Source: RPQJ01 sp046347155 (lineage in GTDB: Bacteria; Pseudomonadota; Gammaproteobacteria; Steroidobacterales; Steroidobacteraceae). From it: a stretch of DNA of 64,000 nucleotides. A model generated the notes under the pieces. It ran no database searches and was not told the origin of the DNA. It saw only the letters and a list, made by a program, of their open reading frames with translations. The DNA lies in contig JAXMGT010000001.1 of the NCBI GenBank assembly GCA_046347155.1, forward strand, positions 1,674,001 through 1,738,000, in the 5' to 3' direction. Positions 25,699-34,271 of the stretch are shown here, piece after piece. How positions within the stretch are numbered: position 1 is the stretch's first letter; each line of letters opens with the position of its first letter. Made by a program: the position numbers and the translations under genes.

Positions 25699-26607
25699 GT
25701 GAAATCGGTTGCATTGGTCACCGCCCGTGAAGCCCTCGCGCTGGACGAGGACATGCCCGCGCTCGTAATGGCGCTGCGGGCGCAGGGTGCCGAGGTCGAG
25801 ACGCCGTTCTGGGACGACCCCGACGTCGACTGGGGGCGCTACGACGTTGCGGCGCTGCGGTCGACCTGGGACTACGCGGATCGCCTCGACGAATTCCTCG
25901 AGTGGACCGAGCAGTGCGCGCGCCAGACGCGGCTCGTGAACCCCCCGCCCGTCGTGCGCTGGAACACCGACAAGCATTACCTCGTCCACCTGGCCCACGC
26001 CGGGGTACCGGTCGTCCCGACGCGTTTCGTCGAGCCCGGCACCGATCCCGCCGTGGAACTCGCCCGGTTCCTCGGCAGCGGCCCGTCGGCGGTCACGGTT
26101 GGGGAGTGCGCCGCGTTCGATCAGTTCGTCGTAAAGCCGAGCGTCGGTGCCGGCTCCCGCGATGCGGCCCGCTACCGGCGCGCCGACGGGGATCGCGCGC
26201 TCGCACACGTCGCACGACTGCTTGCCGACGGCCGCAGCGTGATGCTGCAGCCCTACCTCGACCGCGTCGACGAGCGTGGCGAGACCGCCGTGATCTACAT
26301 CGGCGGCGAGTACAGCCATGCGATCCGCAAGGGCGCATTGCTGAAGCTCGACGACGGCTTCGTGCCGGGGCTCTTTGCGCCGGAGCAGATCTCCCCGCGC
26401 GAGCCCGACGCGGCCGAACGCGCGGTGGCCGAAGCCGCATTCCGCGCCTGCGCGCACGATGAGCCGCTCTACGCGCGCATCGACCTCGTGCACGATGCCC
26501 GCGGCCGGCCGGTCGTCCTCGAACTCGAGCTGACCGAGCCGTCGCTCTTCTTCCTGCACGCCCCGGACGCCGCCGGACGTTACGCCGAGACCTTGCTCTC
26601 GAGTTGA
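25699..26607 (+). CDS. ATP-grasp domain protein
   Basis: A 302-residue protein with a GTG start at 25699. It resembles the RimK/cycloserine-ligase branch of ATP-grasp enzymes: an N-terminal Rossmann-like part (residues 1-90, with AALRSTWDYADR), the ATP-binding region FDQFVVKPSVGAGSRD, VMLQPYLDRVDERGETAVIY and the metal-binding VVLELELTEPSLF. Such enzymes join a carboxylate to an amine or thiol using ATP. Nothing nearby identifies the substrates. It may be monocistronic, as 156 bp separate it from the next gene. Confidence 0.88.
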   Translation: MKSVALVTAREALALDEDMPALVMALRAQGAEVETPFWDDPDVDWGRYDVAALRSTWDYADRLDEFLEWTEQCARQTRLVNPPPVVRWNTDKHYLVHLAHAGVPVVPTRFVEPGTDPAVELARFLGSGPSAVTVGECAAFDQFVVKPSVGAGSRDAARYRRADGDRALAHVARLLADGRSVMLQPYLDRVDERGETAVIYIGGEYSHAIRKGALLKLDDGFVPGLFAPEQISPREPDAAERAVAEAAFRACAHDEPLYARIDLVHDARGRPVVLELELTEPSLFFLHAPDAAGRYAETLLSS

Positions 26608-26763
26608 GGACCCAGCCAGGGGCAGACCGGCGCGGCCGACGGCCGGCGCTCCATCACAGGCGACAGCCGCCATACAACGATTCGGAAGGGGGATGACCAC
26701 GATGGACGAACGCGCGAACACCTGCGTACGCCCGGGCGCCTGGAAGCAGCACCAGGCCTGTCC

Positions 26764-27774
26764 GTGACGACGCTGCTCGACGCCCTGCGCACCGTTCCGC
26801 GGGTCGACGCCGCGGAGTGGTCGAGACTGCCCTGGTACACCCGATGGGCCGTCGCATCCCGCGCCTCCGTGCTGGTGATGACGCTGACCTCCTGCTCGAT
26901 CGGCGGCCTGCTCGCGCTGACCCGGCCCGACTTCCGGCTCGACTGCTGGGTCCTGGCGCTGATCGGGCTACTCGCGGCCCACGCGGCGAACAACCTGGTC
27001 AACGACTACGTCGACACGCGGCTCGGGATCGACAGCCATGACTATTTCCGGACCCGTTACGGCACCCACGTGCTGGAGTCCGGTCTCGTGACCCCGGCGG
27101 GGATGCTGCGCTACATCGCCGCCACCTGCGCGGTCGCGATCGCCGCGGGGCTGCTGCTCGTCGCGCTGCGAGGCGGGCTGATCCTGCCGTTGATGGCGGC
27201 CGGCGCGATCTTCGTCCTGTTCTACACCTGGCCGATGAAACACGTCGGCCTTGGCGAACCGGCGGTCCTGCTCGTGTGGGGCCCGCTGATCACCGGCGGC
27301 TCGTACTACGTCGCCTGTGGCGAGTGGAGCTGGGCGGCCGCCGCCATCGGCAGCGTGTACGCGCTCGGGCCGACGACGGTGTTGCTCGGCAAGCACATCG
27401 ACAAGATCTCCGTGGACGGCGCGCGCGGGGTGCGCACGCTGCCGGTGATCCTCGGCGAGATCACGTCGCGTCGACTGGTACAGGTGCTGATCGTCATGCA
27501 GTTCGTGCTGGTGCTCGCGCTGCTGCTCGCGCGCACGGTGAGCTGGACGATGGTGCTGGTCGCGATGACGGCGCCGCTCGCGCTCGGTGCGGTTCGGATC
27601 TTCGGCCAGCCCCGACCGGTCGAACGGCCGGAATGGTTCCGCCCGGAAGCGTGGCCACTGTGGTTTGCGCCGCACGCGTTCGCCGTGACGCGCCGGTTCT
27701 CGATGTGGTTCCTGGCCGGCCTGATCCTGTCCGTCGTGCTCCGGCTGGGTCCGGTGCTCGTGCAGTCCGCCTGA
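26764..27774 (+). CDS. UbiA-type prenyltransferase family protein
   Basis: A 336-residue membrane protein with about eight to nine hydrophobic helices and a GTG start at 26764. It has the first Asp-rich motif NNLVNDYVDTRLGID and a second acidic region DKISVDGARGVRTLPV, as in the MenA branch of aromatic prenyltransferases. Length is slightly above the family norm because of a 35-residue N-terminal amphipathic part. It should transfer an isoprenoid chain in the inner membrane, but quinone biosynthesis genes are not next to it, so the acceptor is unknown. Confidence 0.88.
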   Translation: MTTLLDALRTVPRVDAAEWSRLPWYTRWAVASRASVLVMTLTSCSIGGLLALTRPDFRLDCWVLALIGLLAAHAANNLVNDYVDTRLGIDSHDYFRTRYGTHVLESGLVTPAGMLRYIAATCAVAIAAGLLLVALRGGLILPLMAAGAIFVLFYTWPMKHVGLGEPAVLLVWGPLITGGSYYVACGEWSWAAAAIGSVYALGPTTVLLGKHIDKISVDGARGVRTLPVILGEITSRRLVQVLIVMQFVLVLALLLARTVSWTMVLVAMTAPLALGAVRIFGQPRPVERPEWFRPEAWPLWFAPHAFAVTRRFSMWFLAGLILSVVLRLGPVLVQSA

Positions 27775-27831
27775 CGTCCGGCCGGTGGGTCGGCCAGGAT
27801 CTCTCGTTACACCCCGGGGAGCGCCACCGCC

Positions 27832-28479
27832 ATGCACCACGTCGACGTGTACTGGTCGTTCCGATCACCGTATTCGTACCTCGCGACGCCACGACTCATC
27901 GAGCTCCGGACACAGTACGACGTCACGATCGACGTGCGCCCGGTGTACCCCATCGCGCTCAGGATTCCCGGCTTCTTCAAGCAGGTGAACCCGATGTGGC
28001 CGCCATACCTGGTCCGGGACTGTGCCCGCCTCGCCGAGATGCAGGGCGTTGTGTTCGCGTGGCCGTCCCCGGACCCGATCGTCCAGGACCGTGCGACGAT
28101 GGATGTCGCGGCCGAGCAACCCTACATCCACCGCCTGACCCGGCTCGGCGTCGCCGCACAGCGGCGTGGGCGAGGGCTCGAGTTCATCCACGAAGTGGGC
28201 AAACTCACGTTCGGCGGCGTGAAGGACTGGCACACGGGCGACCACCTGGCCCGTGCGGCGGCCGGCGCGGGGCTCGACCTGGCCGAACTCGACGCCGCAA
28301 TCGCCGCGGACCCGGACGGCCACGAGGCCGAGATCGTCGCAAACGAAGCCGCGCAGCGGAAGGCCGGCCACTGGGGCGTGCCGCTGATGGTGTACCGCGG
28401 CGAGCCGTTCTTCGGGCAGGATCGCATCGACGTGCTGTTGTGGCGCATGCAGAAGAACAGGCTCTCGGCCCGCGGCTGA
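27832..28479 (+). CDS. DsbA-fold protein, 2-hydroxychromene-2-carboxylate isomerase family
   Basis: A 215-residue cytoplasmic protein of the kappa-GST/DsbA-like thioredoxin superfamily. The N-terminal WSFRSPYSYLATPRL replaces the CxxC motif with Ser, as in glutathione-dependent HCCA isomerases. The C-terminal GHWGVPLMVYRGEPFFGQDRI is the matching cis-Pro and closing motif. Known members isomerise an intermediate of naphthalene breakdown, but many are annotated only by fold. It follows the UbiA-like gene by 57 bp. Confidence 0.9.
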   Translation: MHHVDVYWSFRSPYSYLATPRLIELRTQYDVTIDVRPVYPIALRIPGFFKQVNPMWPPYLVRDCARLAEMQGVVFAWPSPDPIVQDRATMDVAAEQPYIHRLTRLGVAAQRRGRGLEFIHEVGKLTFGGVKDWHTGDHLARAAAGAGLDLAELDAAIAADPDGHEAEIVANEAAQRKAGHWGVPLMVYRGEPFFGQDRIDVLLWRMQKNRLSARG

Positions 28480-28514
28480 GCGGGCTCGAAGAGCAGCGGC
28501 AAAGGAGACACACC

Positions 28515-30515
28515 ATGGGCGGCTACACCCGGATCGCCATTGCGGCGCTCGCGTTCGCGCAGGTGGCAAACGCCGCCGACGTCGAGTACTCGGTTTACCT
28601 GACGGGGCGCCCGGCCGGTCAGGCCAGCTGGACAGGGCCGAAGGACGGCGTGTACACGTTCGAGTACACGTTCAACGACAGGGGTCGAGGACCAACGCTG
28701 CACTCCGAGATCGTCGTGGCGTCGGACGGGACGATCGACTCACTGACGACGCGAGGCAACGAGTACCTTAAGGCCCCCGTCGACGAGCGCTACGAGCGCA
28801 CCGCCGGCCGGGCGCGCTGGACGAATCGCACCGAGACGTCCGAGCGCCCGGACGCCCGTGGCTTTTACCTCAGCTTCGACGGGTCTCCCCAGGAACTCGC
28901 ACTGCTCGCGGGCGCGACGCTGCGAGCACCGGACGGCCGGATCGGGTTGCTGCCCGGCGGGGAGGCGCACGTCGAGCGCCTGTCGAGTCTCGAACTCGCG
29001 CGCAACGGCGGGAAGCGGTCCGTCACGCTCTACGCACTGTCGGGACTCGACTTCGAGCCGCAGTACGTCTGGCTCACGCCGGACGGGCGGATGTTCGCCT
29101 CGGTGTCGGGCTGGCTCACGACGATCGAGCAGGGCTGGGAGGCCGAGATCGGCCGGCTGCAGCAGGCACAGGACGAAGCGGCCCAGGCCCGCGGGCGCGT
29201 GCTTGCCGCCGACGCGTCGCGCCGCCTCGAGCGCCCGCTCGCGTTCACCGGTGTCCGCGTGTACGACTCGCGGGCGGCGACGGCGCACGAGGACTGGACC
29301 GTGGTCGTCGTCGGCGACCGGATCGTCCGCGTCGGCCCGCGGGCCGACGTCCCGGTCCCCGCCAATGCCGAGGTCGTCGACGGCCAGGGACGCACGCTGC
29401 TGCCGGGCCTCTGGGACATGCATGCGCACATGTCGGGGCTCGACGGTCCGCTCGACATCGCCGCCGGCGTGACGAGCACCCGCGACATGGGCAACGTCGT
29501 CGAGCAGCTCGAGGCACTGCGCAAACTCTGGACCGCCGGAGAGCTGATCGGGCCCCGCGTGTTCCCCTGCGGTTTCATCGACGGGCGGGGACCGTTCCAG
29601 GCGCCGTCGGGCGCCCGCGCGGACACCGCAGCCGAGGGCGAGGCGGCGGTGGCGCAGTTCGCCGCGCTCGGCTACCGGCAGGTCAAGCTCTACAGTTCGC
29701 TGAAGCCCGAACTGGTCCAGCCGATCGCCATGGCGGCACACGCCCGCGGGATGCGCGTGTCGGGACACATCCCGGCGTTCATGACCGCCGACCAGGCGAT
29801 CCGGGCGGGCTACGACGAAATCCAGCACGTGAACATGGTGTTCCTGAACTTCTGGCCCGACGTCCAGGACACGCGCACGCCGCTCCGGTTCACGTCTGTG
29901 GCCGAGCGCGCGGGTGACCTGGACCTCGATTCGATGCAGGTGCAACGGTTCATCGAGCTGATGAAGGCACGGAACATCGTCCTCGACCCGACGGTCTCCG
30001 TGTTCGAGGACCTGCTGACCGCACGCCCGGGCCAGACGAGCCCGGGATATGCCACCGTGGCCGACCGGTTGCCGGTCGGAACCGCGCGCAGCCTGAAGGG
30101 CGGCGGCCTGCCGGTGCCCGAAGGGAGGGACGCTCAGTACCGGCGTTCCTATGCGGCCGTGCTTGCGATGGTGCGCAAGCTCTACGACTCGGGCGTCCGG
30201 CTCGTCGCCGGCACGGACGCGCTGGCCGGGTTCGCGCTGTATCGCGAGCTCGAGCTCTACGTGCAGGCTGGCATCCCGACCGAGCGCGTGCTGCAGATCG
30301 CTACGCTGCAGGCGGCGCAGGTAGCCGGGCAGGACGCTGACCTCGGCGTCGTCGAGCAGGGCAGGTATGCCGACCTCGTGCTGGTCGAGGGCGACCCGAC
30401 CAAGCGCATATCCGACCTCCGGCGACCGGTGATGGTGGTCAAAGGCGGGCGCGTGTTCGACCCGGCGAAGATCTACGCCGCCATCGGCGTCGGTCCGGCG
30501 CCGAACGCGGACTGA
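28515..30515 (+). CDS. Secreted amidohydrolase with N-terminal beta-rich domain
   Basis: A 666-residue protein with an excellent ribosome-binding site (AAAGGAGA, six bases before ATG 28515). A signal peptide (residues 1-20, ending VANA-A) is followed by about 220 residues of a beta-rich domain of unknown role and then an amidohydrolase barrel. Metal ligands are visible as DMHAHMSG (HxH), VSGHIPAFM, EIQHVNMVF and the Asp in VAGTDALAG. The C-terminal DLVLVEGDPTKRI stretch is the usual closing beta sandwich. It probably hydrolyses an amide or cyclic substrate in the periplasm. The N-terminal domain is not common in this family. Confidence 0.9.
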   Translation: MGGYTRIAIAALAFAQVANAADVEYSVYLTGRPAGQASWTGPKDGVYTFEYTFNDRGRGPTLHSEIVVASDGTIDSLTTRGNEYLKAPVDERYERTAGRARWTNRTETSERPDARGFYLSFDGSPQELALLAGATLRAPDGRIGLLPGGEAHVERLSSLELARNGGKRSVTLYALSGLDFEPQYVWLTPDGRMFASVSGWLTTIEQGWEAEIGRLQQAQDEAAQARGRVLAADASRRLERPLAFTGVRVYDSRAATAHEDWTVVVVGDRIVRVGPRADVPVPANAEVVDGQGRTLLPGLWDMHAHMSGLDGPLDIAAGVTSTRDMGNVVEQLEALRKLWTAGELIGPRVFPCGFIDGRGPFQAPSGARADTAAEGEAAVAQFAALGYRQVKLYSSLKPELVQPIAMAAHARGMRVSGHIPAFMTADQAIRAGYDEIQHVNMVFLNFWPDVQDTRTPLRFTSVAERAGDLDLDSMQVQRFIELMKARNIVLDPTVSVFEDLLTARPGQTSPGYATVADRLPVGTARSLKGGGLPVPEGRDAQYRRSYAAVLAMVRKLYDSGVRLVAGTDALAGFALYRELELYVQAGIPTERVLQIATLQAAQVAGQDADLGVVEQGRYADLVLVEGDPTKRISDLRRPVMVVKGGRVFDPAKIYAAIGVGPAPNAD

Positions 30516-30531
30516 CGGCCCGCCGCACCTG

Positions 30532-32865
30532 TCAACGCGCGCTCGCGAGCGAACGGGGCGCCACGTCGAGCGTGCGCCCGTCGGTGAACGTGACGCGTCG
30601 CGGCGCGTCCCCGGCGTTGTAGGCGACGTAGGTCGGTCGCCCGCTGCGGTCACGGAACACCGCGTAGAGCGGGGCGTCCGCACCGACGGAGAGATCTGGC
30701 ACGCCCATTTCCTTCAGGCTGAGCAGCCAGAACAGCGTGTGGGTACGGGTCTCGCCGAACTCCACGCTGCCGCGCCGGTTCCAGGCCGCGTAGCCGGCCT
30801 CGGGGTCCGCGAGCGCGAGGTAGCTCGCGAGCACGTCCTGCCAGACGTCCGCGGGCGTGCCGTCCGTCGGTCCCTTGGATTCGTAGAGCTTCACGTCGGC
30901 CGGCAGCGCGTCGACGGTCCGGCGGATGAACTTCGGATCCGCAGCGAGGTAGGTCGACGCCGGCGTGAACGGCAGCAGGTTGATCCCGAGGATCTGACGC
31001 GGTTCCTCGGTCCACCAGGTGTTGTAGGCGTACTTGCCGCCGAACACCATTGCCGCGAACGGCTTCGCGTAGTCCTGCGCGAACACCTGTCCGTCGAGGT
31101 CGAACCAGTACTGCTGAACCGATGCGATTTCGGTCGTGTACAGGTAGACGCCGAGGTCGCGGAGCCGCCGGTTGCCCGTGGCCTCGCCCCAGAGCACCAG
31201 CCCCGCCCAGGCGTTGACGGCCTCCGACGACGACTCCTGGTTGTTCCCGGCGTCGAAGTCGGCGGTGCCCGAGGCCCAGGAGTGTCCCTCGTACACGTCG
31301 AAGTTGCGCAGGAAGGGGAATTCGCGGCTCGTCCGGTCATCGTTCGCGATGTCCGCGATCAGCATCCCGACCATGCCGCCCCACTGGTCGGGTCGCGCCC
31401 AGGCCGGGTTCCGGAACGCGACGTGGGCCGCGCCCGTGATCCAGTAGCCGTAGTGGAAGTGGTGGTCGTTCATCCCGCGGACGCTGTCGTACTCCTGCGG
31501 GTAGCCGATGAAGGTCCCGAGTGTCGAGTCGCGGACGAAGTAGTGCGAGTGCTCGCCGTCGAACCAGCTTTCCATCCGTTCCTGGAGCTTGGCGAGCAGC
31601 TTGTCACGGGTTCCGGCCTGACCCTCGGCTTCCGCGATGCAGAGCAGCTGCGCGGTCGCGCCGAGACCCTTGCCCCACCAGTAGGTGCCATTGCCCATCT
31701 TCGTGAAGAGCTGGTCCGCCTTCGCGAGGTCGCCGACCAGCAGGCTCTGCACGCCGTCCGCATCGGCAGCGTCCGAGAGGCCGGGCCACCACGGTACGAA
31801 ACCGTGGTAACGGCGCTCCGTCGTGAACGCGTTCGCGCGGACGATCCGGATCGGTCCCCGCACGGAGGCGTACTGGTAGGCCGCACTGGGCGCAGGCGCC
31901 GCCGCGGCCCACTGGTGCGGATAAAGGCCCATCAGCGTCGTGGCGTTCTGGCCTTCGCGAGCGACCGTCCGGACCGTGAACGTCGTGCGGACAGCACCGG
32001 TTCGCTCGTCGTAGGTCCATTCCGCGCGTGTTTCCGTCGGAAACGCGTAGGCGACCTCCAGGTACGCACCGAGCGCCGCCGGCGACGTGTCCGGCAACCC
32101 GGCCACTGAGAAATACCGACTGCCCGACGGCAGGTGCAGCACGAGTTCGCCGGGCTGGTCCCAGGTCCACGTCGCACCGGTCGGACCGAAAATCGCATAC
32201 GGGCGGCCGTCGACGGTGAACGCGGCGACGCGCGGGTCGTGCCCGGTCGCCCGGGGGTCCGAGAGGACGGTCGGGGCCGCGTGCAGCCGGATACGCACGT
32301 CGCTGCAACTGCAGTCGTAATAGCTGAACGGACTGCCGTGCAGCACCGTCGCCGTCAACTGGTCCGCGCCGCTCGCCAGGCTCACCTTCGCGAGCCAGTC
32401 GGAATAGCCGGCGAGCCGCGCGTCGCGCGGCTGGAACCCGACCGGCGACACGACGAGTGCGGGAACGTGCGGGTACGCGATCTCACGCTTGCGCCCGCCG
32501 TCCTCGACGACGAGCTTCGCGGTGGGCAACCCGACCTCGAAGCCCGCCTCGGTGGCCCGGTAGGTCATCGGGTGGGCGTGGATCGGCTGCGACCACTGCT
32601 GGAACATCACCGACGAATACCACTGGTTCGTCGGCGCCGGGCGATTCGCCGCCTCGCCCGTGACGTAGGTGGCCACCGGCGGCTTCTCGGAACCGCGGGG
32701 CGCCAGGAAGTAGCGACCCAGCCCGAGGGATTCCACCGGGTCGGCGGCGGACGCCGCGCCGGCGGTCGCGGACGCGAGCAGGACCACGAGCAGTCGTGCG
32801 ACCGCGCGCGCCGTCCCGGCGGCGTGTCCGGTGGGGCCCGCGGTCCGTTCGGCGCTGCTCCTCAT
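30532..32865 (-). CDS. GH81 endo-beta-1,3-glucanase
   Basis: A 777-residue secreted enzyme starting at ATG 32865 behind GAGGAG; the longer upstream frame is a shadow of the barrel gene. A signal peptide with AxA cleavage site (SATAGAASA-A) is followed by a beta domain and the GH81 catalytic domain. Signature parts are NQWYSSVMF, the DHHFHYGYWI motif (Asp467) and NNQESSSEAVNAW with the conserved pair Glu544/Glu548. GH81 enzymes cut laminarin, curdlan and fungal beta-1,3-glucan. It is the third gene of a minus-strand operon with the GH17 lipoprotein and outer-membrane barrel, 10 bp after the latter. Confidence 0.95.
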   Translation of the reverse strand: MRSSAERTAGPTGHAAGTARAVARLLVVLLASATAGAASAADPVESLGLGRYFLAPRGSEKPPVATYVTGEAANRPAPTNQWYSSVMFQQWSQPIHAHPMTYRATEAGFEVGLPTAKLVVEDGGRKREIAYPHVPALVVSPVGFQPRDARLAGYSDWLAKVSLASGADQLTATVLHGSPFSYYDCSCSDVRIRLHAAPTVLSDPRATGHDPRVAAFTVDGRPYAIFGPTGATWTWDQPGELVLHLPSGSRYFSVAGLPDTSPAALGAYLEVAYAFPTETRAEWTYDERTGAVRTTFTVRTVAREGQNATTLMGLYPHQWAAAAPAPSAAYQYASVRGPIRIVRANAFTTERRYHGFVPWWPGLSDAADADGVQSLLVGDLAKADQLFTKMGNGTYWWGKGLGATAQLLCIAEAEGQAGTRDKLLAKLQERMESWFDGEHSHYFVRDSTLGTFIGYPQEYDSVRGMNDHHFHYGYWITGAAHVAFRNPAWARPDQWGGMVGMLIADIANDDRTSREFPFLRNFDVYEGHSWASGTADFDAGNNQESSSEAVNAWAGLVLWGEATGNRRLRDLGVYLYTTEIASVQQYWFDLDGQVFAQDYAKPFAAMVFGGKYAYNTWWTEEPRQILGINLLPFTPASTYLAADPKFIRRTVDALPADVKLYESKGPTDGTPADVWQDVLASYLALADPEAGYAAWNRRGSVEFGETRTHTLFWLLSLKEMGVPDLSVGADAPLYAVFRDRSGRPTYVAYNAGDAPRRVTFTDGRTLDVAPRSLASAR

Positions 32866-32875
32866 CGGTCGCTCC

Positions 32876-34222
32876 TCAGAACGTGATGTTGGCCCCGACG
32901 ACCAGTGTATTGGCCGATTCGCTGACGCGCGGGTCGACCTGGCCGAACGCCAGGTTGCTCGGCATGCTGATTGGCGCGGGCCCGCGGTCGCTGAACATGA
33001 CGCGCTCGAGGTTGACGTAGAACTCGATGTTCTTCCAGATCTCCGGCATCTGCCGGTGCGCCGACAGCACGAGGAACGTCGCCGAATTGTCCTGGCCCCA
33101 GTTGACCGGATTGCGGGTGCTCGCATTGCCCATGTAGACGCCGCCGAGCGAATACGTCCAGAGTTCCTTCGAGTACGCCGCCCCGAGCAGGAAGTCGTAC
33201 TCGACGGCGCTGTAGGCCCGGTTCACGTCGTCCGAATAGTTGAACCCGGCCTGGTCCCAGTAACAGGCCGACTCTTCCGGCGTCACCGGCCCGTAGTCGC
33301 ACTGCTGGGCCTGGCCCGACCAGGCGCTGCGTTTCACGCCGTACGTGAACTTCCACTGCGGGTTCAGCCAGTAGTTGCCCTGCAGCACCAGCACGTTCTC
33401 CCAGGGGGTCTCGTAGTAGGGGGAGGGATCCGGCCCGTTCGTGTTGCCCTGGGCCCCGTAGAACGCGCCCTTCGAGAACGAGCTCTGCCGTCCACCCTCG
33501 CTCTGCTGGTAGATCAGTTCGACGAGGTTCTTCTCGTTCGAATACTGGACGAAGACCTCGAACAGCCACGGATCCGGCGGGCCCTGGCCGGGCACGGTCG
33601 ACGTCGGGTTGAGCGGCTTGCGCGTGTCCGCCTGCGCGTAGGTCGCCTCGAACATCACCTTGCCCCAGGGGATTTCCTCGAGCGGCGTCGCGTAGCGCAC
33701 CGCCTCCGGGTACAGGCCGTAGCCCGCGCCACCCTCGGCCCAGGGACTCGACAGGCCGAACGGATAGGCAAACCCGTCGGTGCGGGTCCAGGAGCGGGAC
33801 GACATCTTGCCCGCCGCGAGCGACCCGTACACCGGGTGCGAGACGGAGCCGTAGATGTCGGTCATCCAGTTGTCGTAGATGTCCGCGTCCCAGTTGCGCA
33901 TGCGCACGGCCGCCACCGCGTCGATCTTCACCGCGTTGTCGAACTCGTGCGACAGGTCCGCGCGCAGCATCACGAGGCCGAGGTTCTTGCCGAGGAAGCT
34001 CGTGTCGCCGGGCTGGTTCACCATCGGGTCGGGCGGCGAGAGCACGCCGCGCGGGTCGTAGGGCGACGGGTTGACGAGGCCCTCGGAGCAGTTGTCGCAG
34101 AACGAATACTCGTCCTTCGCGAAGCCCGTGATCTCGAGCGGGCCGAACTGCTCGGCGGCCGCGGGCACGGCGATCACGACGGACGCGGCGGCGACGGATC
34201 GGACGATGTTTCGGATCTTCAC
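32876..34222 (-). CDS. Outer-membrane beta-barrel protein (putative glucan oligosaccharide porin)
   Basis: A 448-residue protein whose GTG start at 34222 follows GGGGAGA. The signal peptide (VKIRNIVRSVAAASVVIAVPAAA) is followed by alternating aromatic and polar stretches with many Tyr/Trp residues. It ends VVGANITF with the terminal Phe typical of Bam-assembled barrels. No TonB box or plug domain is present, so it is a passive or facilitated channel rather than a TonB receptor. Lying between GH17 and GH81 genes, it likely admits oligosaccharides to the periplasm. A narrow family name cannot be given. Confidence 0.82.
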   Translation of the reverse strand: MKIRNIVRSVAAASVVIAVPAAAEQFGPLEITGFAKDEYSFCDNCSEGLVNPSPYDPRGVLSPPDPMVNQPGDTSFLGKNLGLVMLRADLSHEFDNAVKIDAVAAVRMRNWDADIYDNWMTDIYGSVSHPVYGSLAAGKMSSRSWTRTDGFAYPFGLSSPWAEGGAGYGLYPEAVRYATPLEEIPWGKVMFEATYAQADTRKPLNPTSTVPGQGPPDPWLFEVFVQYSNEKNLVELIYQQSEGGRQSSFSKGAFYGAQGNTNGPDPSPYYETPWENVLVLQGNYWLNPQWKFTYGVKRSAWSGQAQQCDYGPVTPEESACYWDQAGFNYSDDVNRAYSAVEYDFLLGAAYSKELWTYSLGGVYMGNASTRNPVNWGQDNSATFLVLSAHRQMPEIWKNIEFYVNLERVMFSDRGPAPISMPSNLAFGQVDPRVSESANTLVVGANITF

Positions 34223-34271
34223 TGCGGTCTCCCCGGTTGGGGTGGGAGTGGCGGACAGGTTGCGCACGGCT

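Noticed and set aside
23878..26721. A 947-codon minus-strand frame
   Set aside because: It lies opposite the thiolase, GST-like and ATP-grasp genes and encodes no known motif; same third-position artefact.
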